From Theristus sp. LFF4_11 (lineage: Eukaryota; Nematoda; Chromadorea; Monhysterida; Xyalidae): DNA of 64,000 bases. The notes beneath the pieces were generated by a model. The model was not told where the DNA came from, searched no databases, and worked only from the letters and a program-made list of their open reading frames with translations. The stretch is taken from the NCBI GenBank assembly GCA_030248135.1, contig JASANC010001779.1, positions 61,008 to 125,007 on the forward strand, written 5' to 3'. Below are positions 19,981 through 31,600 of this stretch, piece after piece. Numbering within the stretch: position 1 is the first letter of the stretch; each line of letters starts with the position of its first letter. The translations under genes were made by a program, and so were the position numbers.

Positions 19981-22271
19981 ACCCACACACAGATGGAAAG
20001 TCTCGCAAACAACTTTCAATCGGCTTTCGTCAGAGTGTACTTCTTTGTCGTCCAGTACAATCAGCACAAACAAACACAGTAGATAATGTTTGTGTTCTCC
20101 GTTCTGTTGTTGTCGGTTTACAGACCAAAAAAACTTCGGTGTGTTGACTTTTTCTGGACAGAAATTATGCGATGCCTCGACACGCTTCTGGAAACGTTGG
20201 TGGTCCTGAAATGTTCAGATCGTATGAAAGAACTGATGCTGCAAACGAGATCAATTAGCACGCACATTCGATTCGATTCAAGTTGTGCGCATTTTTTTCG
20301 AGCAGACTGTCCAGCAGCAAGCCTAGACCCGAACTGATGAACTGCAAGCGGCGCGTTGCATATTTATGTGGTTTTTCAAACTAATTTCAAAACCGCCACT
20401 ATACGGTTATCAAATTTTCACCAATTTTGAGCAGACGTTAGTGCGCGCGCAAACAACGATAAAACCGTACACAGGCAGACGCAAGCACGTCACAAACAAT
20501 GAGCAATATTCAAAGAGTGACAAATAAAGCAGCAAAGCAGAGCCGCTAAAACAATTGCAAACATGCGTTGGAGCACGTATATTGTATTGGTCGTGCCAGT
20601 GCTGTTTAGTGCTACACATGTCCAACTCAGCCCGGCTAATCAAACTTATGGATCGGAAACTGTGGAGGCGTGAAGGAAATGACTGCGAATGCAACTGCTA
20701 TTTAAAAAAAAATTTCAAAAAATTGCTTCAACATCGTAAGTGATAAAACCACACTATTCACATTGTTGCGACCCTCTTCTGCTCCACAAATTTTATTTGA
20801 TTTTACTCTCTTTCATGTGCACACACTAGCGAACAAACCAATAAGGTTCAAATCGAATCCAGTTTCAAATAGTATTTGATTGAACTCAAACAAACAGTGA
20901 TAACTAACAGAAAACTGTGTCAATAAATATTTCAGCATGCAAAAAAATTTTCACACGAAAAAAATCGGGTAAGATTGAATGATGTGTGGAAAAGTCGCAC
21001 AGCTGGAAAGCCAAACGCGCTGTTCCGCTTCGTAATCCCTCGTTGTAATATGATTTGAATTTTTTAGTTTCACTTCGTAAAAAAGAGCCTGATTTTAAGA
21101 ATGTGTGAGTAAAGTATAATATACAAAAGTTGTATGTCTCTGAAAGCAAAAGTTGACCTTTAGACAATGCGCATTTTTTTAGTTGCGAAATACAAAAGTT
21201 ACAGCACAGAAACTAGGGCATTTGTAAATGTGGCTTAATCGTGTGAACGTGTTAACGATTGTGAAGAATAGATTTCAAAATGGCCTCAATTGTAGTCATC
21301 TTTTTTCCATACAATTTTCTTCATACAGATTCACACCAATGAGAAACCATGATTCTTCGAGTGCAATTTCACACTTCGTTGTTCTTGAAAAGGCGGTTTA
21401 TTTTCATCGTTGCTGTTGCGATTTGATTTTGATTGATTGATTTTTATTGATTTATTGACACTTTGTGATTTTCACAGAGTCTGAGTTTCTGTTTTCAAAT
21501 TGAACACGATTCACCATCGATTTTCATCACCTAAATTTTGATCTTGATGCAAAATGCGTCAGAGCATTCAGAATTTTGAAGGGCTTGTATTTCTTGAGCA
21601 GCAAATTGAGTGAATCGATTTTTCGCATCATGCAAATTGTTTTTTTTTTGAATTCACATTGAGGATTTGAAGACGAAGTTGTTGCAATGTCATGTCGTCC
21701 GTTGCAGACCTGTTGCTGATAATCCACCATGCTGATAATGGACTGTTGGTCATTATCAAAAACTGTCCAGTTGAAAAATGAACAACAGCGCTACAGACCT
21801 AAACGACGCCTTTTGAAAAAACTGTATCGAATGCGAAAAACAGATAATCATTGATGCGCACAGTCATTCTTTATAACACACACGACTGCAAACGAGTGAC
21901 CATTAATTTCCACCAGTAAAGTTGACCGCAAAATCTTGTAGTAAGAAACATCTATGGGGGAAAACAAATGCGATGATTGATCAACAAAAAAAATGTTCAA
22001 CATGGAGTTTCAAGATCGGTAACAAATGAGAAATTGTTGGCAGTTGTAATCAACATGTTCTGCTGCTCGTTGTCCGCGTGTACACGTGCACTATAATTTG
22101 TTGCTGCTTCCCATGTACACAGACTCGATGGATTTTCAAACAATCACGCAAAGTGAATTGGCAAACATCTGCTGCATATTTCGACCGATGTTTTTCGAGC
22201 TTATTTAGCAATGAGTTTCAGTGATATTCAGCTATTTCAGGTAGTTTCATCATATGTACACAACATTCAGT
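19981..22271. other. Intergenic region, possible short secreted frame
   Basis: No firm gene. A + strand ATG at 20563 opens a 36-codon frame with a signal-like start (MRWSTYIVLVVPVLFS); a strong GTAAGT lies near 20738, but no frame continuity was found. The remainder is AT-rich and unassigned. The region separates the divergent peptide gene (- strand) and the protease gene (+ strand), so it probably holds both promoters. Confidence 0.35.
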
Positions 22272-22636
22272 ATGGTTAGAGGAAGACAACTACTACTAGC
22301 GCAGTGTCTACTGAGCGCAATGGGGTTTGTGCAACCTCAAGACCTTGACAGCTTCCCATTCCTCGCCTTAGCTGGCATTCGACATCCAGAACTTACGGTA
22401 TTCTGTTATACACATCTTATTGCACAAGATCAAATTCTTTATTATTTTGTGCTTATTATAGGAACTTTTGTTTGATTCGCAAGAAGTCAAACAACTTGGG
22501 GATCAGCTGAGTTTTGTTGCTGATGAAAGCGACAAGCGAGAATTGAGCACGCGACGGCTGTTCGAGCAATTCAAGGAGGTGGATCTGCTCGCAAAGGCAA
22601 ACAAACTCGGTGCACCAGGGGCAATCGGAGACGCAG
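22272..22636 (+). CDS. Mosaic protease exons 1-2: signal peptide and linker
   Basis: Exon 1 is 22272-22397 (42 codons, phase 0) with a signal-peptide-like start. Exon 2 is 22462-22636, charged and helical (FDSQEVKQLGDQL), ending in GAPGAIGDAG, the first Gly-X-Y triplets. An upstream non-coding exon is possible, as CATTCAG precedes the ATG. Confidence 0.7.
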
Positions 22637-25600
22637 GTCGCCACAACAATTTTTAAGAAAAACAGACAAGAAAGTTTCAGTCTTTTTCAAAACAACTGAA
22701 GGAAGCTAAAAGTTTGGTTAGATGCATGTAGTTTGACCTCGACGTAAGTACACGGATAGAAAAGCATACTATGACAACCTCAACCAAGTTCAAAAAGAGA
22801 GTTGTTACACGTGTTTTTGTTGTTGGTGGTGGTGGTGTTGGTGCTTTTAGGCATGTTTTTAGCCACGGCTAACCGAGAAAAGCGTACAGAACGCCGTCGA
22901 GTTTTCTCTGTCATTAAGTGCCTATACACCCCTCGACGGTGCTCGATCCCCCGAACGCACAGACAATAGTCTAACGCGCTACCACCAGGCCACGATGCTG
23001 TAGTGTGTTTTCTGCAGGCATGAACAAAAAATATCGTGAATTTTTTTTGCTTTTAGTTTGTTGTTTGTCGTCAATTAATTGTTTAATCAGGTAACAATGG
23101 AGCTGCCGGAGAAAATGGTGCAGGTGGTGCACAAGGCAACATTGGAAATGTTGGTGGAACAGGTGAGAAACCGTACTGTTCAGATGAAATAATGATTTGA
23201 TATCGATCAGGACTTTGCGGCGGGACACATTCATTATCGATCAGGACTTTTAGAACACCGTTAATAAAAAACCACGATATGAAATTTGTGCCTAAAACGA
23301 TTGAGATTTAAAAAAACAACACCGCACGCATACAAGTTGCTCTAGGCTTCATCGGGGACCAAGGGCCAATTGGTAAACGCGGTGCAACGGGTGCATCAGG
23401 AGTCCGGGGCGAAGTCGGCCCACTGGGCAACGTGGGCCAAGGAAGCGGCACTGTGGGCGACAAGGGCACGCCTGGACTGACCGGAAGCAAAGGACAACCT
23501 GGTCGGATTTCAGTTTTGAAAAATAAAAAAGGGCAAATGTGTAGGATGCAGAAAAAAGTTCTAACTGGTTGCCTGCCACAAGGAAGCCCGTACGAACAGA
23601 TGCACCAAATGAAGTCCCAAACGAGACAGACAACAAGAAACTAATAGTCGAAGTGAAAGAGCAGCAGAACTGTGTATGATCTTTCATTTTGGTCACGAGA
23701 CTCAATGCGCGCATAGATAATATACAGTTTCAAGCATGACGCGGGAATTCAAAATTTGCAAAGTGATCCGAGTCCCTTACGTTGGGCCAAGTCACTTAGG
23801 CAAATTTGAATTGCCACACAAAAAAGGAAACTACCGTAGTTTCCTTTTACGTTTGCAAACCCATTGAGTCGCAGAACTTAAAAAAATTGATAATACCAGG
23901 CTTAAAACTAATCGTCATGTAGGCTATCACGATCACACGCTCTGCTGTATTTTTGTTGCACGATTGTATTTTTGAGGCATGTGGTTAAGGCCTGGCATCA
24001 TTTGGGGGATCTTTTGCGGCACAGCTGTTGTAGAGTACGGTTGTTTTCTCTTCGTGAATTCAGCCAATAATGTCGGAACATTCGACGTTGTTGGTCACAC
24101 ACAGGTGACAGTGGAAAGCGCGGCGAGACGGGCGACGTAGGAGACGCCGGTGACTCCGGCATCACTGGGGAAGTTGGTGAAGATCGGATTGTGCAGCCGT
24201 CGCTCACTCCTGAGGGATGTCGAACAAACGCGGACTGTTCAAATGGTGAACGAGTGTGTGACGGCGCCACGCATGTGTGCCGCGCTTGTGCGAACAACGC
24301 GGAATGCACGAACGGCCTGTTGTGCTCGACGGTGGACGGTCGCTGCGTGCGCTGCATCCGGAACACGGATTGCCCCCAGGGACTGGTCTGCTCAGACGAC
24401 CATGCAAACTGCCAACCATGCGCACGCGACGAACAGTGCGCTCACGGACAGGTTCACTTCATCAATTAGTCCATTCCATTGCACGGTTTAAAGAAGCTTG
24501 GAAAAAACGTTTTGTTTAGCAAGCCAGTATGATCTGTCATTTGGGTACCGCAAATCAATGCGCGCATATAGACTGGTAAACAATTTCATGCAGGACGCGG
24601 GAATTCAAAATTGGTAAAGTGATCCGAGTCCCCTACATGGGGCAGAGTCACTTAGGCGACTTTGAATGCCACAGCAGGATTGAAACTAGTTTCCTTTCTA
24701 CGTCTGCACACGCATTCAGTCGCAGAACTAAAAAATTGATAATAGTAACGTTATGCGTCAAGACCGTGTATGTTTGTCTAATGTGTAATGTCTGAGACAG
24801 ACGTGCAATGCTGAATCACGCTGTGTCGCGGTGCAATGCGCCTCGAGCGAGGACTGCGCAGACGGTTTATTGTGCATTAACGATCGCTGTGCATTGTGCA
24901 CGGCACATTCTGACTGTCCAATGGGACTTGTGTGCAACGATGATGGCCAATGTATGAACTGTCAGTCAAACGACGACTGTGACGAAGTGTTCGTCTGTGA
25001 CACCACCGGTCTCTGCCGACCGTGCGCAACCCACGAGGAGTGCTCGCCCGGATACGTGTGCACTGATGGAGTTTGCTCACCGCGTACGCACGAACTTTTG
25101 TCGCACTATGAACCGCCTATAAATTTTTTTCAACTACGAATTTCTTTTCGCGCATTTCAGCAGCTTGCACGTCGTCTGCTGACTGCAACGGCGTTTTTCC
25201 AGCGTGCGACATCGATGAAGGCCGCTGCGGTACGTGCGAGGCAGTGTTTTTTTTTTAAATTTGGGTATTAGCTGTCTTGTTTGTCTTTGTATTACATCAA
25301 TAAACAGCGCACACTCAAACAAAAGTTACCAAGATTTGAAAGTGTGACCAGCTATTACTGACAAGCGCTTGGTCAGTTCTTTTTTTTTGTTTCAGTGCAA
25401 GTGACAAGCTAAACAGCAGCTATATGAGCGAATAAAATAATATAAAAGTCCATGATAATTTCTAGCAATGTGTGCCAGCGCCAGCGACTGTACGGGCAGC
25501 ACACCCGTTTGCAATGAGTTAACGAATAGATGCAGTAAGTTTGGACTTGGAGGGGGTTGTTGACTTGGTCGCGTCACTGATGTGCTGTTTCTAAAAACTC

Positions 25601-28600
25601 TCAAGTGGTTTAGCCTGATCAATAAAAACAGAATTTCTCTATCATTGACATTCAAGGCATAAATCGTTTCATCAGAAAAACCAAAATCCTGTTCACCGCT
25701 TCAGTCTGCGTGGATTCGAGCAGCTGCACGGGCACGACACCGATTTGTAACACCGACAGCGGAATTTGCGGTTCTATTATTATTGCTTATAAATTGCTTT
25801 GCTGATTGTCGTATTGACGCTCAGGAAAAAATGCCAATTTGCCTTCCAAAGAACATATATTCCAAAAAACGTGCCAACATTCATGCCAAACCAAAAGTGC
25901 ACGCCACCATGGCAAAATGTCTGCCAATGACGGGTGCCATAACAATTTTTGGCACACATGAACATTTTTTGGCATACAATTTTTTGTATGTTATTAAACA
26001 TATATTTGGCACAAATTCCAGAAGATATTGAGCCATTTTCTTATATTTAGTCTGGTAAATTTGTGAGTGAACTAGCCGCAAAAGAGCTATTTCATTCAGT
26101 TGCCTGCGTGACTTCCGATGACTGCCCGAGCACGATGCCGAACTGCGATCAGACGACAAACACGTGCGGTTAGCAGTAGCATTTTCTTACACACTTAGAT
26201 GAAAAACACAATCAAAATTATTTGAACATTTATTCTCTTTTCTTCTGGTTTCGAGACTCAATGAGTTTGCGCACACAGACAGGAAAACGACTCTTTTTGA
26301 TTGATTGAGAATTCAATTTTGCGGCGCCTTCCTCTTATAATGTGTTTTGCTTTTAAGCTTAACTGTACGACTTTACCAATGAAACATTTGTGTCTACAAA
26401 CTTTCTGAAACGATGCAGTGCCCATAATAAATGCCGTAAGTGACGCATGTGATAGAATGCGAAAAGACGCAATAGTACGTGAACAGCTGGTGAACAGCTG
26501 CGTCGTAACGGGTGAGAGATCTGCGAAAGGATGTGATGCATGTTGCTGCAGCTGTCACAAAGCCTTTTTTTAAATCTCGTAATATTTTGGTTTAAAAACG
26601 TTTATTTTTACTGGGGTTGTTCAGAAATGGTTGTATTCATCATAATCGACAAGTTTTCTTCTTCATTCTTTGTCTTCCTCAGGCTTTCTTCAAACGGTTG
26701 CATCTGCTGAACAAAAACCAAGTCGGAGAACTAAACACCGGAAGAATTGTTGCGTTAGGTCATCAGATTTTGACAAACTTTTGTTTCAGTCGACTCATCC
26801 CACCCCGACGATCAAGTTTATGTAACTTTCAACTGATAACAAAATAAGTTAATCATAGGTTATCAGTGCTTAATTCGCACTTTCCGCAACCTTTCGCATT
26901 CTGTCACATGTATCACTTGTCTTGTTACTTATTCATTGTGGGCACTGTACATTGATCCAGGTTCAACAAACCAAGGGCCGCAATGTCAAACCAATGCCGA
27001 CTGCTCTCAGGGGCTCGTGTGCAGTGATCAGGGCCTCTGTAGAACGTGTCAATCCAACGAGGAGTGTGCCAATGGCAATCAGTGCAGCAACGGTGTCTGT
27101 ATTCAGTGCACAGCACACGCTGACTGCTCTACGGGACTTGTGTGCAACGATGATGGTCAATGTGTCAACTGTCAATCTAACGACGACTGTGACGGACTGT
27201 TTGTCTGTGATACCACTGGTCTCTGTAGACCGTGCGCAACCAACGAGGAGTGTGCCAATGGCTATCAGTGCAGCAACGGTGTCTGTATTCAGTGCAGAGC
27301 ACACGCTGACTGCTCTACGGGACTTGTGTGCAACGATAATGGCCAATGTGTCAACTGTCAATCTAACGACGACTGTGACGAAGTGTTTATTTGTGACACA
27401 ACTGGTCTCTGTAGACCGTGCGCAACCAACGAGGAGTGCTCGAGGGGATACGTGTGCACCAATGGAGCCTGTGCATTCCGTAAGTTCTTCATGTGTTTTT
27501 ATTTGCTTTTTTTTAAATAAATTGTCACAAAGCTTGAAGAAAATGGAACGGTCTTCAAACTTAAAACTTTACCAGCAACGTTCCAGTTTCTTGTACGACA
27601 GCGTCCGACTGCATCCCGCATGTACCCGTTTGCGATCTCGAAGTGCAAAGATGCGGTGCGTTGTTTTGCATATGCAATTTTATTGTTTAAAAATGCGCTT
27701 CTATTGCACTTTTGTTGATATTTTTTATTGTAAAAAAACGTTTTTGCAGGCGTTTGCATAGATTCAACGGAATGTTCAGGGGACACGCCAGTCTGCAACC
27801 TGTTATCCGGCGCTTGTGGTACGCTTGTGATTGGATTGGAAGGCCAGTTCATATTGACGTGTATATATACACGTCACGACACGACACGTCACTTCATGTC
27901 ACGTCACGCCACGTCACGTCACGTCACGTCACGTCACTTCACGTCACTTCACGTCACGTCACGTCACGTCACGTCAAATCACATCACATCATATCACATC
28001 ACATCACATCACATCACATCACATCACATCACATCACATCACATCACATCACATCACATCACATCACATCACATCACATCACATCACATCACATCACATC
28101 ACATCACATCACATCACATCACATCACATCACATCACATCACATCACATCACATCACATCACATCACATCACATCACATCACATCACATCACATCACATC
28201 ACGTAACGTCACGTCACGTCACATCACATCAAATCACATCACGTGTGTCACGTCACTTCACGTCACATCACTTCACGTCACGTCACTTCACGTCACGTCA
28301 TGTCACATCGTGTCACGTCGTGTCACATCACGTCCTGTCACGTCACGTCACGTCACGTTCGACACGTCCCGTCACATCACATCACGTAACGTCACGTCAC
28401 ATCACATCGCGTCACGTCACGTCACGTCCCGTGACGTTACGTCACGTTATGTCACGTCACGCACGTCACGTCCATGGTGACGTCCGTGGACGTGCGTCTG
28501 CATACGTCGGTATGAACGGGCCTTAGCAGAGGTGTGAATGGCAAATGCACCGAAACACATTCCAACATCAGAACTATTTTAGTTGGTTGCGTTACCTCAA

Positions 28601-31600
28601 CAGACTGCTCAGGAAACACGCCAGCTTGCAACACCGCCGCAGGCACATGCGGTAAATCCACGTTCTTTTCGGAACACAATAATTGCATGTTTAGCACCTT
28701 TATTCAACTTTTAGTCGGTTGTGTCCAGTCGTCCGATTGTTCCGGCGCAACCCCGGTGTGCAATACAGTGGTTAATAATTGCGGTTAGTGGCAGATTTTG
28801 TGTCTCAAAACATCTTCAAAAATAGTTGTCACATGTAAAAGAGCTTCAAAAACGTTTATGTTCAGTTGGTTGCGTGGAGTCAGCAGACTGCTTCGGAGCA
28901 ACGCCAGTGTGTAATGCAGCAGCCGGCATTTGCGGTAGGCTCCGTTCAAGCAGTGTTTTGAACCCCTTGTACATTCTATTGAATTAGGTTTTGAATTGAA
29001 CCCCTTGTAAATACATTCTATTGAATTAGGTAATTTTACATTATTAGTATTTACATTACTTGTATTTATTTATTTAGTTGTGTGTTTGAGCTCAACTGAC
29101 TGCGCCGGGACAACACCAGTGTGCAACGTTGCAGCAGGATCATGCGGTGAGAATTCTATTTTAGAAAGACATACGCGCATCATCGGAAAGTTTTTTGTAA
29201 CCTCGAACGGGTTTTGAACGCACGTCTCTGGCATGCCGGTCCAGCGCCTTGGACGCTTGACCACTGAGGACCGTCATTCCTTAGCCATTATATCTCTCTT
29301 TTGGTGCCCGGTACGAAACCGTACATACGAACGAAATGCGCTAAAATTAATAAAGATGTTGTCGTGTTAAAGATAAAGATTAATAAAGATTAATAAATTG
29401 CACACATGTTTTCATGTTTTGGCAATGTGTAAACTATTCTGCTTCAGTGGAATGCGGTGATTCAACAGACTGTTCCGGAGGCAGCCAAGTGTGTAACCCC
29501 GCCACTGGTTTTTGTGGTGAGCTTTGTTATCATAATTATACATGTGTCGTTATTTGTTTTGGGTTTTACTCGTACCGTATTACCCCCAATAAACCCCCAT
29601 GGGGGATTAATACGTCAGCGACTTTTAGGGGTGGGGGTTTATTGGTGGGGGGGGGGATTATTGGTGGGGGGGGGGGTTTAATTTACAAAAAATTCTAGGG
29701 GTGGGGGTTTGTTGAAAAATGGCAAAAATACATTGCATGGCTGGCAAGAAAGTCGCAGAAACTTCTACTCTACATTGAAATTTCCTTTTATAACAGCCTT
29801 TTGTAATGAAATTACTATTAACTCACCCATTTGGGGCCTTTGGTAGCACAATTTCATCATTTTCACTGCAACCAGCCACTGAATTCGCTGGGTATGTGTT
29901 TCAAACAGGTCTCCAATAATCCCCCATGGGGGATTATTTGTGGGGGGGGGATTATTCGGAAACTGGTCGGGGGGTGGGGGTTTATTGGTGGGGGGGGGGG
30001 GATTAATGGTGGGGGGGGGGGGTTAATGGGGGTAATACGGTATAAACATCATTTCTGTGTTTTGTTTGAAAATATCAGATAGTCAACCAATCACAATTTG
30101 CAGCATTTATATAATCTTTGCTTTTTGTTCTGTGGCCCAGTTGGCCTCAAAAAAGGAGATGCTTGCGTGCGCGCAGAGTCATGGTTGACGCGGGAATTCA
30201 AAGTTGGTAAAGTCCGCGTGATGAGATTGAGTGATCGACCAGTGCCAATTGGAATTGCCGCATCAAGCATGAAACATATCCATTCTACGTCTGCAAACGC
30301 ATAGAACGGCACTGCCCCAAAAAAGACATATTATCCAGATTGTGTTTGCAGTTGGTTGCGTGAGTTCGACTGATTGCTCCGATCAAACGCCAATTTGTAA
30401 CGAAGCATCTGCCACTTGTGGTACGTTTCAGCGGTAACTCAAGAAGCAAGCTCTCGAGCACTGTGAAAAATAATTGTTAGTTTGCTGTATGTTGCTCAAT
30501 TTGAAAGTTTTGTTTTAGTTGGTTGTGTCGACAACACTAATTGTGAGGGCAACACACCAAATTGCAATCCGGCTACAAACACTTGCGGTTAGTTTTGAAC
30601 CTTCGTTTTCAGAACGGTATAACTGACTGCATTCGTCACATGTAAAAAAACGACTTTCAGTTGGTTGTATCGACGACAATGATTGTGAGGGAAACACACC
30701 AAATTGCAATCCGGCTACAAACACTTGCGGTTAGTTTTGAATCTTCGTTTTCAGAACGGTATAACTGTCTGCATTCGTCATACGGTATGTAAAAAGAAAC
30801 GACTTTCAGTTGGTTGTGTCGACAACAATGATTGTGAGGGCAACACACCAAATTGCAATCCGGCTACAAACACTTGTGGTTAGTTTTGAACCTTCGTTTT
30901 CAGAACGGTATAACTGACTGCATTCGTCATATGTAAAAAGAAACGACTTTCAGTTGGTTGTGTCGACAACAATGATTGTGAGGGCAACACACCGAATTGC
31001 AATCCGGCTACAAACACTTGCGGTCAGTTTCTAGCCTTTTGTTGCATGTGTAAATCAGCGTTTTTAGCTTACAGTGCCGATTACAATATACGGTACAGTA
31101 GGTTGCATCGGTGACAGCGACTGCACCGGCAACACGGCCGTGTGTGTTGCCAATGTTTGCCAAACAGCAACTGCGGACTCCTGCGGCCTTCCTGCAAACA
31201 CTCCGAACATCGTAATTGATGAAGGGGAAATTCAAGTGAGTGGCAGGTGGCACTACGATATAAAATTTTATTTCATTTTATTGTCACCCTCGTGGCTTGG
31301 TGGTAGTGCGTTAGACTACAATCTGTGCGCTCGGGGGATCGAGCCCCGCCGAGGCGTGTATAGGCACTTAATGACAGAGAAAACTCGATGGGCGCCCTAC
31401 TCAGTGGCGTTCTGTACGCTTTTATGGGTTAGCCCTGGCTAAAAACGACGCCTAAAAATCCTAACAACAAAAAACAACAACAACAACAAATTGACAAATT
31501 TTTCTGTTTCAAAAAATCAGGTTTCAATCAAAATAAAACAGACAAAAGTCAGCGTGTGGTTCCGTCCGAGCAAGTTTCTCGTCTTCTGAGCTATTTTAAA

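Noticed and set aside
27712..28526. Open frames rich in Thr-Ser-His
   Set aside because: Pure pentamer-satellite translation in all frames.
31285..31370. A functional tRNA gene
   Set aside because: Only the promoter boxes are preserved; no acceptor or anticodon stem closes, and the sequence recurs as a dispersed SINE.
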